A stretch of DNA of 64,000 bases from JAKQDH01 sp029558835 (GCA_035356615.1 DAOQSN010000001.1:310001-374000); one strand, 5' to 3'; counted from the stretch's first letter, positions 16,639 to 25,582 are shown. A program made the numbers and translations. The notes: generated by a model from the sequence alone, not told the origin.

Positions 16639-17814
16639 ATGACCGACTGGATCTACCTGGACAACAACGCCACCACCGAGCCGCTGCCCGAGGTCATCGC
16701 GGCCGTCGCCGAAGCCCTGCGCGAGCATTACGCTAACCCCTCCAGCGTACACCGCTTCGGACAGGGGGTCCGCCATCGCGTCGAGTGCGCCCGCGAGCAG
16801 GTGGCCGCCCTGCTCGGTGCCCAGGCCAAGGAGATCGTCTTCACCAGTGGCGGCACGGAGAGCATCAACCTCGCGCTGCGCGGGCTGCTGAGCATGCACC
16901 CGGAGCGCCGCCACGTCGTCGCCTCGGCCGTCGAGCACTCCGCGGTGCTGCGGGTCATGGAAAGCCTCGAACGACACGGGTACTGCGTCCATCGGGTCGG
17001 CGTGGACGCGGACGGTCGCCTCGACGAAGCCGAGTTTAACGCTCGACTCAGCGACCAGACCGCGCTCATCTCTCTGATTCACGCGAACAACGAGACGGGA
17101 GTGATTTTCGACGTCGAGCGTCTCAGCCGGCTCGCGGTCGCCTGCGGCGCGGCCGTCCACGTGGACGCGGTGCAGTCGGCCGGCAAGTTGCCCCTCGACG
17201 TGAGCCGGTGGGCCGCCCACTGCGTGAGCATCTCCGCCCACAAGTTCCACGGTCCCAAGGGCGTGGGTGCGCTCTACGTCCGTCGGCGGACGCGTCTGGA
17301 GCCGCTCATCGTCGGCGGGCGGCAGGAACGTGAGTTGCGCGCGGGAACGGAACCGGTCGCTGACATCATTGGGATGGGCGTGGCCGCCGACGTGGTACGC
17401 ACCACGATGCCGGAGATGGCCGCACGAGTCAGCGCCCTGCGCGACCGGCTGGAAGCCGGGGTTCTACGCAGCGTCCCCGGTGCCCGCGTGCACGGGGTGG
17501 CCGCCCCGCGTCTCTGCAACACGAGCAACGTCGGCTTCGCCGGGCTGGCGGCCGAGGGCATCCTCATCCTGCTTAGTGAGGCGGGCACCTGCGCCTCGAG
17601 CGCGGCCGCCTGCAGCAGCGGCGCGCTGGAACCCTCGCACGTGCTGAAAGCCATGCACGTCGATCCGCGCAGTGCCCACGGCGCCATCCGCTTCAGCCTC
17701 TCCCGCTTCAACACGGACGCCCAGATCGACCGCGTCGTGGCCGAGCTGCCGCGCCTGGTTGCCCGGCTGGGACGTCTGAACGGGGAGCGACCAACCGAGG
17801 AGGCAAGTCCATAG
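16639..17814 (+). CDS. Cysteine desulfurase (NifS/IscS family)
   Basis: A 391-residue PLP enzyme starting MTDWIYLDNNATTEPLPEV. The PLP lysine is in SISAHKFHGPKGVGALY (Lys202), the cofactor Asp/Gln are in HVDAVQSAGKLP, and the catalytic Cys loop is GTCASSAAACSSG near 317-327. It takes sulfur from cysteine as a persulfide for Fe-S clusters, thiamine or tRNA thiolation in the cytosol. The frame is open back to 16234, but the family starts at 16639. No scaffold (iscU/nifU), thiI or mnmA is next to it, so the acceptor is unknown. A PEBP lipoprotein gene follows about 100 bp downstream. Confidence 0.92.
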   Translation: MTDWIYLDNNATTEPLPEVIAAVAEALREHYANPSSVHRFGQGVRHRVECAREQVAALLGAQAKEIVFTSGGTESINLALRGLLSMHPERRHVVASAVEHSAVLRVMESLERHGYCVHRVGVDADGRLDEAEFNARLSDQTALISLIHANNETGVIFDVERLSRLAVACGAAVHVDAVQSAGKLPLDVSRWAAHCVSISAHKFHGPKGVGALYVRRRTRLEPLIVGGRQERELRAGTEPVADIIGMGVAADVVRTTMPEMAARVSALRDRLEAGVLRSVPGARVHGVAAPRLCNTSNVGFAGLAAEGILILLSEAGTCASSAAACSSGALEPSHVLKAMHVDPRSAHGAIRFSLSRFNTDAQIDRVVAELPRLVARLGRLNGERPTEEASP

Positions 17815-17917
17815 AGGCGCTCCCCTCGGCCGGTGGCCGGGTTCGGTTGCAGTTCGGCCTCCCCGTGATAGGATGACCGCGGCGTGGGAGGGCACTCGGG
17901 CGGATCGGAGACCTGTT

Positions 17918-18628
17918 ATGAAACCGCGCTGCGTCGTGATCATCGGGCTCGTTCTGGGAACGGCAGGACTCGGCACCGGCGGTTGCAAGCCCGGCACGGC
18001 GCCCCCCTCGCCGGCGGAGCGACAGCCGTCCGCACCTGCGCCTGAGGCCCCGCCCTCGTCCACAACATCGGAACCCACGCAACCGACATCACCCGAGGCC
18101 GCCCCGGCGGACACCACGCCGCCGACCGCCCCGCGGGAAGGAGAAACCCCCATGGCCATGACCATCACCAGCCCTGCGTTCACCGCCAATCAGCGCATCC
18201 CGATTCGCCACACCGGGGAGGGGGAGGATATTTCCCCGGTCCTCAACTGGACCGGCGTCCCCGCCGGTGCCAAGGAATTGGCACTCATCTGCGACGACCC
18301 CGACGCCCCGCGGGCTGAACCGTGGGTACACTGGGTAATCTACAAGATTGCGCCGACCGCGACCGGCCTGCCGGAAGGCATCCGCGCCGCCGAGAAGCCG
18401 GACAATCCAGCCGGCGCGCTGCAAGGCAAGAACTCCTGGCCGACGATCGGCTATCGCGGCCCCCTGCCGCCCCCCGGCCACGGCATGCACCATTATCATT
18501 TCAAACTCTATGCCCTGGACGCCGCGCTCAACGTGAAGCCCGGCCTGGACAAGACCCAACTGCTCGCCGCCATGAAAGGCCACGTTCTCGCCGAGGCGGA
18601 ACTGATCGGGACATATGAACGGCGATGA
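17918..18628 (+). CDS. PEBP (YbhB/YbcL) family lipoprotein
   Basis: The start at 17918 is supported by GGAG 9 nt upstream and by a lipoprotein signal (VVIIGLVLGTAGLGTGGC), with the acylated Cys at about residue 23. A low-complexity Pro/Ser/Thr linker follows, then a phosphatidylethanolamine-binding-protein fold: SPVLNWTGVPAGAKELALIC, DDPDAPRAEPWVHWVIYKI and GYRGPLPPPGHGMHHYHF. Bacterial YbhB-like proteins have no firmly known role; binding of anionic ligands or inhibition of peptidases is proposed for relatives. The linker would let the domain stand off from the membrane. Confidence 0.87.
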   Translation: MKPRCVVIIGLVLGTAGLGTGGCKPGTAPPSPAERQPSAPAPEAPPSSTTSEPTQPTSPEAAPADTTPPTAPREGETPMAMTITSPAFTANQRIPIRHTGEGEDISPVLNWTGVPAGAKELALICDDPDAPRAEPWVHWVIYKIAPTATGLPEGIRAAEKPDNPAGALQGKNSWPTIGYRGPLPPPGHGMHHYHFKLYALDAALNVKPGLDKTQLLAAMKGHVLAEAELIGTYERR

Positions 18629-18655
18629 TGCACCGAGGGGTCTCCGTTCCCTGTC

Positions 18656-18747
18656 GCCCCCTTCGGGGGCTCAACATATATATAAACGGCATTGGCGCGC
18701 GCCGGGGGTTTCACCCCCGGCTACTGACTGACGCCCCCGTCGGGGGC
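18656..18747. terminator. Cluster of three GC hairpins between convergent genes
   Basis: GCCCCC-TTC-GGGGGC (18656-18670), GCCGGGGG-TTTCA-CCCCCGGC (18701-18721) and GCCCCCG-T-CGGGGGC (18733-18747) are all perfect. They lie just after the PEBP gene and overlap the 3' end of the DUF434 gene. Bidirectional termination is likely, although no long T-run follows. The arrangement is compound, with similar outer hairpins around a different central one. Confidence 0.65.
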
Positions 18748-19482
18748 TGAATCACCGGGTGCGAGCCTGATCTTCCGCGCGTGCGGGACCTGCGCCTCGA
18801 TGATTGCCCCCGCCAGGTCGAGCCAGCGGTCGCAGCGATCCAGGACGGCCGAGTCCGTCGTGGCGATGATGCCGGGATACTGGGCGAGCACGGCGTCCGG
18901 GCTGGGCACCAACATGATATTCGACGGGATTCGTGAAGAGTCGCACCGTTCCAGCAGGTCCGCCAGCAGCACCTTGAGCCGGCCGCTGTTGGAGACGGGT
19001 TGATCGAAGTAATAGTCCACATGCGCGGGACGCAACGCGCACACGTAATTCATCATCAGCGTCAACGCTGGAACCGTTTCCTCGACCTTGCGATACGTGC
19101 CGTGGATGCTGGCCAGGTCGCGATAGCAGCCATCGCGGCCGACGAAGATCACGCCGCCGGCCAGCGCGCTTTCCACGGTGATGAGCACGTTGTACCCGTC
19201 GATTCCCAGCGACTGCCCAGCGCAGGCGGCCGGCGCCACGCGCCGGGCGGCGCGGGCATCGCGGGCGGCGTCGCCGCAGGCGCTGCGCATGACCGCCAGC
19301 CGCTGCCGCGCCGTCAGCACGTACCTGTCCCCCACCAGCTTGAGGGCCGAGCCCGGTGCATACTCGCGCGTCAGCAGCCACGAGTACTCCTCCACCGCCC
19401 GGCGCAAGGCGCCGACGTGCCGTGACGCGAAGAACTCTTCGTCCTGCGGATGCCGGCCACGATGTTGGCGTTTGTCCGGCAC
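18721..19482 (-). CDS. DUF434 domain protein
   Basis: A 253-residue protein with the DUF434 pattern: LRRAVEEYSWLLTREYAPGSALKLVGDRY, TARQRLAVMRSAC, then LGIDGYNVLITVESALAGG and GCYRDLASIHGTYRKVEETVPAL. A later VDYYFDQPVSNSGRLK block carries conserved acidic and Asn residues. The acidic and nucleotide-fold-like character suggests a nuclease-like or NYN-related fold, but the family has no established function. The last codons (DGGVSQ) and stop lie inside the hairpin cluster at 18701-18747. Inverted-repeat element copy B sits 68 bp upstream of its start. Confidence 0.8.
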   Translation of the reverse strand: MPDKRQHRGRHPQDEEFFASRHVGALRRAVEEYSWLLTREYAPGSALKLVGDRYVLTARQRLAVMRSACGDAARDARAARRVAPAACAGQSLGIDGYNVLITVESALAGGVIFVGRDGCYRDLASIHGTYRKVEETVPALTLMMNYVCALRPAHVDYYFDQPVSNSGRLKVLLADLLERCDSSRIPSNIMLVPSPDAVLAQYPGIIATTDSAVLDRCDRWLDLAGAIIEAQVPHARKIRLAPGDSAPDGGVSQ

Positions 19483-19549
19483 GCTCCCGTTTCCTATGGG
19501 CGACGCGATGGTCGAACGCTACATGGGACTACTCAAGACGGACACAAGT

Positions 19550-19649
19550 AGGGTGGCATGCTCAAGCCGAAGACGCCGGCATGCTGTCACGGGAGCCGCC
19601 CACTCGCCCACGGAAAGGCATGGCGGCGCTACGCTTGGCCATGCCACCC
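19550..19649 (-). repeat. Dispersed ~100-bp inverted-repeat element, copy B
   Basis: Opposite orientation to copy A. It begins AGGGTGGCATGCTCAAGCC, continues CGGCATG, and ends CATGGCGGCGCTACGCTTGG then CCATGCCACCC. It lies between the TIGR01777 gene and the DUF434 gene, outside both coding regions. Confidence 0.85.
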
Positions 19650-19686
19650 CCTTCCGACTGTCCGCTTTCCTGCTGTGCGCAGCGAT

Positions 19687-20619
19687 TCAATGCGGCGCAA
19701 CGCCCAACTCACATCTCAGCGCGTTGTCCAACTCCGGGTGCTCGAACTCAAACCCGGCGGCCTGCAACCGCGCCGGCAACACGCGCGCCCCGCTGAGCAG
19801 CAGTTCACCCGCCATGGCACCGAACACCACCCGCAGCGCCAACGCCGGAACCGGCAGCACCGTCGGCCGGCGCAACACGCGCCCGAGCGTTTTCGTGAAC
19901 GTGCGATTTGTCACCGGCCGCGGCGACACCGCGTTCACCGGCCCGACCAGCGCGTCCCGCTCCAGCGCGAATTCGATCACCCGCATCAGATCGTGCAGGC
20001 TGATCCAGCTTACATACTGTCGCCCCGAGCCCAGCACGCCGCCCAATCCGAGCCTGAACACCGGCCGCATCCGCGCCAGCACCCCGCCGCCGCGGCTCAG
20101 CACCAATCCGATGCGCAGATGAACGACACGAATCCCCGCTGCCTGCGCCGGCTCCGTGGCCGCCTCCCACGCCCGGCAAAGCTCAGGCACGAAGCCCGCG
20201 CCCGTGGAACTGCCCTCGGTGATCACTTCGTCACCGCGGGACCCATAGATACCGACGGCCGAGGCGCAGATCACCACTCGCGGGCGCCGCTCCAGCCCGG
20301 CCACAACGTCGCACAACAACCGCGTCCCGTCGATGCGACTGCGGGCGATCCGCTCCCTGCGTGCCGGCGTCCAACGCCCGGCCGCGATGTTCTCCCCCGC
20401 CAGGTGCACGACGGCCGTCGCACCCTCCAGCCCGGCCGGGTCGAGCACGCCCCGTTCAGGCTCCCAGTGCAACTCCGCGGCACCGGGGCGCAGTGCCCGC
20501 CGGACCAGCGCTTGGACCACCCACCCTGCCGCGCGCAAGTGCTCGACCAGCGCGCGGCCGATGAGCCCGGTGGATCCGGTCACGATCACCCGTCCGATCG
20601 CAGCACTGGTGGTGGGCAT
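19687..20619 (-). CDS. TIGR01777 family NAD-dependent epimerase-like protein
   Basis: A 310-residue extended SDR protein with the Rossmann motif VIVTGSTGLIGRALVEHL, VVHLAGENIAAGRWTPARRERI (a diagnostic TIGR01777 block), SAVGIYGSRGDEVITE and VSWISLHDLMRVIEFAL. The C-terminal DUF1731-type region ends ARLQAAGFEFEHPELDNAL. Members include SulA/YfcH; in some bacteria they affect cell division or cofactor handling, but no reaction is established. The start is placed at the conserved MPTTSAAIGRVIVTG; the open frame upstream to 20901 is not conserved-looking. A divergent HTH-PTS protein lies 335 bp away. Confidence 0.88.
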   Translation of the reverse strand: MPTTSAAIGRVIVTGSTGLIGRALVEHLRAAGWVVQALVRRALRPGAAELHWEPERGVLDPAGLEGATAVVHLAGENIAAGRWTPARRERIARSRIDGTRLLCDVVAGLERRPRVVICASAVGIYGSRGDEVITEGSSTGAGFVPELCRAWEAATEPAQAAGIRVVHLRIGLVLSRGGGVLARMRPVFRLGLGGVLGSGRQYVSWISLHDLMRVIEFALERDALVGPVNAVSPRPVTNRTFTKTLGRVLRRPTVLPVPALALRVVFGAMAGELLLSGARVLPARLQAAGFEFEHPELDNALRCELGVAPH

Positions 20620-20954
20620 CAGTTGGTCACCGAGCGAACTTGCGGTGCCGGTTCGACGGTCGCCCGCCGTTGGGGGCACCGCCCCATGTGAACGAAGGTA
20701 ACCGTTCGTCGGGTCTTGTCCACCGCGGATGTCCGGGCCGGCGTCGCCTGCGTGGACAATCGGTGGGGGCATACCATCTTCCACCCCCGCCTCGCAGGCG
20801 ATACACTGTATCCGGGATTGCCCACTGTCGGCGCTCGCCGGTCCGGGGACACCCTCGGGCCCGCGAGCGGTGATCATGGCGCGAACGCTTAGCGCCGGCA
20901 CAGGCCGGGTCGGTTTGCCGGTCTGAGCCAGGTGGCAACGGGAGGCAACGGCGT
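20620..20954. other. Divergent intergenic region
   Basis: It holds the promoters of the TIGR01777 gene (minus) and the HTH-PTS gene (plus). A perfect palindrome GATACA-C-TGTATC lies at 20800-20812 and a weaker GAACG...CGTTC repeat around 20690-20710. Either could be an operator. No clear -35/-10 pair was found. Confidence 0.4.
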
Positions 20955-21686
20955 ATGCCGTACCGCAGCATGAGCCTCGAAGACTTCGCCCGCCACGTCG
21001 GGATGGACGCCCGCGACGTACAACGCCTCGCGGACCGGGGCAAGCTCCCTGCCCAGAAAGTGGGCGGTCAATGGCGCTTCAACCGCGCCCGGGTGACGGA
21101 GTGGCTCCAGCAGGAGATGCCCAGCCTGGCCGAGGACCGCTTGATCGCCATCGAGCGTTCGATGGGTTGCGGCCTTGAGGGCGCCCCGGCCGACGATTGT
21201 ACGTTCGTCACCGACCTGCTCGGCATGGAGGGCATCGAGCTTGCCCTGCCCGCCAACACGAAGGCCTCCCTGCTCCGCGAGCTGGTGAAGCTCGCCCAGC
21301 GCACGGGTCTACTCTACGACCCGCTGGGCCTGCAGTTCGCCCTGGAGGAACGCGAGGGGATGTGTTCGACGGCACTGCCCAACGGCGTGGCCATCCCGCA
21401 CCCGCGGCAGCCCATGCCCTACGTCTCGGCCGAGCCGCTGATCGCCATGGCCCGGGTGTCGCGCGGCATCGGCTTCGGTTCGCCGGACCGCGGGTTGACC
21501 TACCTGTTCTTCCTGATCTGCTGTCACGACGACCGCCATCACCTGCGCGTGCTGGCCCGGCTGATGCGCATCCTTGATGGTGACACGGTCGCGGCACTCA
21601 TGGAGGCCGAGGAACGCGAGGCCGTCCTGCAGCTCCTGATTGACAAGGAGAACCAGGTCATCGCGCGCAGCGCCCGCCCGCGGTGA
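20955..21686 (+). CDS. HTH (excisionase-type)-PTS EIIA fusion protein, PtsN-like
   Basis: Residues 1-55 form a MerR/excisionase-type winged helix (MSLEDFARHVGMDARDVQRL ... LPAQKVGGQWRFNRARVTEWL). Residues 85-240 are a PTS EIIA (fructose/nitrogen type) domain with the phosphorylatable His149 in NGVAIPHPRQP and a LTYLFFLICCHDDRHHLRVLARL block. It probably senses phosphoryl flow through a nitrogen-type PTS and either binds DNA or uses the HTH as a docking module. GGAGG 9 nt upstream supports the start; ATG at 20970 is an alternative. No other PTS gene is nearby. Confidence 0.85.
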   Translation: MPYRSMSLEDFARHVGMDARDVQRLADRGKLPAQKVGGQWRFNRARVTEWLQQEMPSLAEDRLIAIERSMGCGLEGAPADDCTFVTDLLGMEGIELALPANTKASLLRELVKLAQRTGLLYDPLGLQFALEEREGMCSTALPNGVAIPHPRQPMPYVSAEPLIAMARVSRGIGFGSPDRGLTYLFFLICCHDDRHHLRVLARLMRILDGDTVAALMEAEEREAVLQLLIDKENQVIARSARPR

Positions 21687-21804
21687 ATCACCGTACGGTC
21701 CTCGGCGTAGCCGCTCCGAACCGTAACCGTGAGCGAACGGCCGCCATCCTGCCAACCGGCCGCGCGCGGAGTGGGCAGGGTGGCATCGCCAGGACGCTTG
21801 CCCT

Positions 21805-22680
21805 CTACCGGTCCAGGGCCACCTTCAGCTTCTCGAGGGCTTCCGCTTCGATTTGCCGGACCCGTTCGCGGGTGAGCCTGACCTTGGCCCCGATTTCCTT
21901 GAGGGTGAGGGGGCGGTTGTTGTCGAGTCCGTAGCGCAGGCGAAGAATCTTGGATTCCCGCTCCGTGAGTTGTTCGAGCAGCTCGATGACGGCCTTGCGC
22001 TCGCTCTCGCCGATGAGCACTTCTTCCGGCTGGAGCGTGCGGGCGTCCGCAATGCCCTCGGTCAGGGCGATACCGTCCTCGCTGTCGGCATCCTGAGTGG
22101 GGGCGGAGACGGCCTTGACGGCGCTGCGGATGTGGTCGATCTTGCTGGCGGTCATCTCCAGCTTGGCCGCCAGTTCGTCCGTGCTGGGCAAGCGTCCCTC
22201 GGCCTCCAGGAACTGGTCCCGTGCCTGCCGGAAACGCGAGATCATCTCCACCATGTACGCGGGAATGTGGATCGGCTTGTCGCTGTTGATCAGACTGCGT
22301 TTGATCGCCTGCTTGATCCACCAGGACGCGTAGGTGCTGAAGCGCGTGTCGCGGTCCGGGTCATACCCCTCCACCGCGCGAATCAGGCCGAGGTTGCCTT
22401 CGTTGATCAGGTCGTTGAGCGGCACGCCGCGCTTGACGTACTTCTTGGCAATGTTGACCACCAGGCGCAGGTTGGACTTGACCATCTGCTCGCGCGCCTC
22501 GGCCGCCTCCCCCTCGGCCTGCTCGCGCTCCTGGTAGCTGACCTCCCCGGCCGCGAAGCGCTTGGCCATCGCCTCCGCCCGGCGCACAATCAGGGCGAGG
22601 CGGCGTTCCTCTTCCGCGGAAAGCAGCGGCGCCGCGTTGATCTGGCGCAAGTACGCTTGTAATCCTGCATCGACGGCGAT
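21805..22680 (-). CDS. RNA polymerase sigma-70 factor (RpoD/SigA-like, no region 1.1), probable AUC start
   Basis: Sigma regions 1.2 to 4 are complete: YLRQINAAPLLSAEEE, MVKSNLRLVVNIAKKYVKRG, NEGNLGLIRAVEGYDP, RFSTYASWWIKQAIKRSL, the 3.0 helix IPAYMVEMISRFR, and region 4.2 LTLKEIGAKVRLTRERVRQIEAEAL. It directs RNA polymerase to -35/-10 promoters. The only standard start in frame is TTG at 22650, which would cut into region 1.2. An ideal AAGGAGGT ribosome site (22694-22687) lies 6 nt before ATC at 22680, and the residues in between (AVDAGLQAY) extend region 1.2 naturally. I therefore place the start at ATC, giving 291 residues. It has the length of a group 2 factor. A possible leader stem is at 22718-22737. 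Confidence 0.9.
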   Translation of the reverse strand: MAVDAGLQAYLRQINAAPLLSAEEERRLALIVRRAEAMAKRFAAGEVSYQEREQAEGEAAEAREQMVKSNLRLVVNIAKKYVKRGVPLNDLINEGNLGLIRAVEGYDPDRDTRFSTYASWWIKQAIKRSLINSDKPIHIPAYMVEMISRFRQARDQFLEAEGRLPSTDELAAKLEMTASKIDHIRSAVKAVSAPTQDADSEDGIALTEGIADARTLQPEEVLIGESERKAVIELLEQLTERESKILRLRYGLDNNRPLTLKEIGAKVRLTRERVRQIEAEALEKLKVALDR

Positions 22681-23121
22681 GAGCGCACCTCCTTGAGCGT
22701 TCCAGCGTCAACCCGGCGACAACGCCGCCCGGTTGTCTGCGTGGACGGGAAACCGTGAATCGGCCCCGCGGAATACCCCCGGCGTCCCCATGCCGACTAC
22801 CCCCTCCGGCGGGTCTTCCGGTCGCTTCGTCCGTTAAGACCCCACCGGTATGTCGGCCAAGGCCGAACGCCGGTTCACCTGTAATCCGCAGTACCCCAAA
22901 CCGCAAGAGAGCGGCCGTCGTCGACAGGCGCTGGCGAAAACGTCAAGGTTGCTGGGCAGCTTCCACCCGGAATCGAAAGCCGGCGTTTACAGGACCATGC
23001 CCGACGGAAGCCGACGCCGCGACAACCACCGTCCCGACCGCGACACAATCCGCCGCGCGCACCTGGCCACCTAGTGTGCTGGCACGCGCTGGCGCGGTGC
23101 CCCGGCCGGCACGGTTGCGAG
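22681..23121. other. Leader/promoter region of the sigma factor gene
   Basis: About 440 bp between rpsA and the sigma gene. An inverted repeat GACAAC...GTTGTC lies at 22718-22737, about 40 nt before the start. Nothing else recognisable. Confidence 0.4.
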
Positions 23122-25020
23122 CTACTGAGGCTCCCCCGGTGGCTCCTCAGCAAGCGCCGGCGGCACAGCGGCGTCCGAGACGCCGTCGTCACCCGCGGTT
23201 CCCTCCGGACCCGGCTTCGCCGGCTTGGGTGCACCGTCGCGAACCGCGGTTCCCGCTACCGGCGGCACCGGCGGCAGCGGTTCGTAGTCCACGGTCGAGT
23301 CCTCAATAGCGCTTTCGAGACCGCCGCGGCGCGCCTTGGGCTTCCGCTCCAGACCGGTTTCTCCCTCCTGCTCGATCGACCACTCCGCCCGCTTCTTCGA
23401 CAGGCCGATCTTCCGCTCCTGCGGATCGACCCGCAGAATCTTGACCAGGATCTTGTCCCCGATCTTCACTTCCTGATGGGGATCCTCGACCTTGTGGTCG
23501 GCCAGCTCGCTGATGTGCAGCAGCCCCTCCAGGTCCTGCTCCAACTCCACGAAGACGCCGAAGTTCGTAATCTTCGTGACCGTTCCTTCGACGATCTGCC
23601 CGGGGATGTAGTTCTCCGGCACGGCCCGCAGCCACGGGTCCTCATGCAACTGCTTCAGACCCAGAGCGATCCGCTGCTTGTCCTCTTCTACTTTTAAAAC
23701 AACACAGTCAATGACATCGCCCTTCTTCACGACCTCCGACGGGTGGCTGATCTTCTTCGTCCAGCTCATGTCGGAGACGTGGAGCAGCCCGTCAATGCCC
23801 TCCTCGATCTCCACAAAGGCCCCGTAGTTCGTCAGGTTACGTACCCGGCCGTTGACGCGCGTGTTGGGCGGGTACTTCTCGGCCACGTGGGTCCACGGGT
23901 TCTCCTGGGTCTGCTTGAGCCCCAGCGAGATCTCCTGCTTGTTCTTGTTGATGTCGAGGACGATCACGTCCACGGCGTCGCCGGCGTTGAGCAGTTCGGA
24001 GGGGTGGTTGATCCGCTTGGTCCAGCTCATCTCGGAGATGTGGATGAGGCCCTCGACGCCCGGCTCGATTTTCACGAAGGCGCCGTAGTTCATGATGTTG
24101 ACCACTTCGCCGCGCAGGCGGGCGCCCACCGGGTAGCGCTGCTCGATGTGCTCCCAGGGGTTCTCGGTAAGCTGCTTGAGGCCCAGGGCGATCTTCTCCC
24201 GCTCGACGTCGATGGAGAGGACCTTGACCTCAACTTCCTGGTCGATCTTGAGCAATTCGGACGGATGCCCGATCCGGTCCCAGCTCATGTCCGTGATGTG
24301 CAGCAGACCGTCGATGCCGCCCAAGTCCACAAAGGCGCCGAAGTCCGCGATGTTCTTGACGATGCCGCGGCGAATCTGGCCCACGGCGATCTCGGCCATC
24401 AATGCCTCTTTCGCGGCCGCCCGTTCCTCCTCGATCAGCTTGCGCCGCGAGATGACGATGTTGCGGCGGTCCGTGTCGATCTTGAGGATCTTGGCCTCCA
24501 CCTCCTTGCCGATGTACTCGCCGATATCGCCGGGCCGGCGGATGTCCACCTGGGAAGCGGGCAGGAACACCGGGTAGCCGATATCGACCAGCAACCCGCC
24601 CTTGATCTTGCGCATGACCCGCCCGCGGACCTTGTCGCCCTCGTGCTTGGTGGCCACGAGGTTCTGCCAATTCAGGATGCGGTCGGCCTTGCGCTTGGAC
24701 AGGACGATGTGCCCGCTGTCGGATTCGACCGTTTCCAGCCAGACACTGACCTTGTCGCCGACGTCGACCGAGGAGATGTCGTCCCATTCCGCGGCGGGAA
24801 CCAGTCCCTCGCTCTTGAGCCCGACGTCCACCACGACGTCATCGCCAGCCCGTCCGACCACGCGCCCGGTCAGGATGGTACCGGGCTTCAGGTCGTCCTC
24901 CGGTTCGGCGAGTGTGCCCTCGATATCCGGACCCGGCATGCCGGCGAAGATCTGCGCCATCTCCGCCTCGATCCCCGTCCCCTCGTGATCCAACTCGTTA
25001 ATCAGGTGGTAATCAACCAT
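23122..25020 (-). CDS. rpsA: 30S ribosomal protein S1
   Basis: A 632-residue protein with six S1 RNA-binding domains. Typical repeats are GTILTGRVVGRAGDDVVVDV, IRRGIVKNIADFGAFVDLGG, LRGEVVNIMNYGAFVKIEPG, VNGRVRNLTNYGAFVEIEEG and VEGTVTKITNFGVFVELEQD, each followed by GLLHISEMSW-like ends. It binds mRNA on the small ribosomal subunit and helps initiation, especially on weak ribosome sites. The start at 25020 gives a normal N-terminus; upstream codons are not conserved. No Shine-Dalgarno site precedes the ATG. The last 60 residues form a disordered Pro/Ala/Glu tail. Confidence 0.95.
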   Translation of the reverse strand: MVDYHLINELDHEGTGIEAEMAQIFAGMPGPDIEGTLAEPEDDLKPGTILTGRVVGRAGDDVVVDVGLKSEGLVPAAEWDDISSVDVGDKVSVWLETVESDSGHIVLSKRKADRILNWQNLVATKHEGDKVRGRVMRKIKGGLLVDIGYPVFLPASQVDIRRPGDIGEYIGKEVEAKILKIDTDRRNIVISRRKLIEEERAAAKEALMAEIAVGQIRRGIVKNIADFGAFVDLGGIDGLLHITDMSWDRIGHPSELLKIDQEVEVKVLSIDVEREKIALGLKQLTENPWEHIEQRYPVGARLRGEVVNIMNYGAFVKIEPGVEGLIHISEMSWTKRINHPSELLNAGDAVDVIVLDINKNKQEISLGLKQTQENPWTHVAEKYPPNTRVNGRVRNLTNYGAFVEIEEGIDGLLHVSDMSWTKKISHPSEVVKKGDVIDCVVLKVEEDKQRIALGLKQLHEDPWLRAVPENYIPGQIVEGTVTKITNFGVFVELEQDLEGLLHISELADHKVEDPHQEVKIGDKILVKILRVDPQERKIGLSKKRAEWSIEQEGETGLERKPKARRGGLESAIEDSTVDYEPLPPVPPVAGTAVRDGAPKPAKPGPEGTAGDDGVSDAAVPPALAEEPPGEPQ

Positions 25021-25444
25021 GTTCGACCGACTCTGACGGCAGCGTGAGCCGCGCCTCGCGGCGCCCCTCTTCCACGGACGCTGCCTGGGCAGCGCCGCCG
25101 GACTGCCGACCGCCAACCGTGACGACCCCCGCAAGGGTCTGAACCATGTGCTCCACGAGGGGGCGTGAAACCGATTCACGCCTTCAGTGCCCTACCGAGC
25201 ACACCAACACCATACCTCGACACCGCGGACCCCGCCACCCTGGCGCCCCGCTGGCGTACGCCTCCGCCGCGTGCCAAGCCGCCGCGCCACCGCGGCCGAG
25301 AAGCTCAACGCCGGGGTGAGCTGACGCCCGACTTGCCCCAACCGCGCGCGCTTGCCCTCCGCGCCTGGAAGCGCTCTGCGGTGCTGCGCACGATGCCCGT
25401 CCGGGACCCGGCGCCGGTCCTACCGCGGGCCTGAGGCCGCGGGC
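25021..25444. other. Spacer between rpmH and rpsA
   Basis: Both genes read on the minus strand. A small hairpin GCTGCC-TG-GGCAGC is at 25080-25093, 60 nt upstream of rpsA. No rnpA is present here, although it usually follows rpmH. Confidence 0.45.
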
Positions 25445-25582
25445 CTAGCACACGGTGATCTTGTGGAACCCGTGACGCCGTTTTCGGTTGAGCAGCTTCC
25501 GCCCGTTGTGCGTGCGCATGCGGGCTCGAAAGCCCTGCGTGCGCGCCCGCTTGATCTTGCTGACACGTCGTGGGTAGTGCAT
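25445..25582 (-). CDS. rpmH: 50S ribosomal protein L34
   Basis: A 45-residue basic protein, MHYPRRVSKIKRARTQGF, then RARMRTHNGRKLLNRKRRHG, the L34 pattern. It is a structural protein of the large subunit. A second in-frame ATG at 25594 would add MRRR; GGAG fits either start poorly, being about 12 nt before the chosen one. A 7-bp stem (TCGGCTG/CAGCCGA, 25635-25654) sits in its leader. It is separated from its usual partners dnaA and rnpA. Confidence 0.93.
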   Translation of the reverse strand: MHYPRRVSKIKRARTQGFRARMRTHNGRKLLNRKRRHGFHKITVC

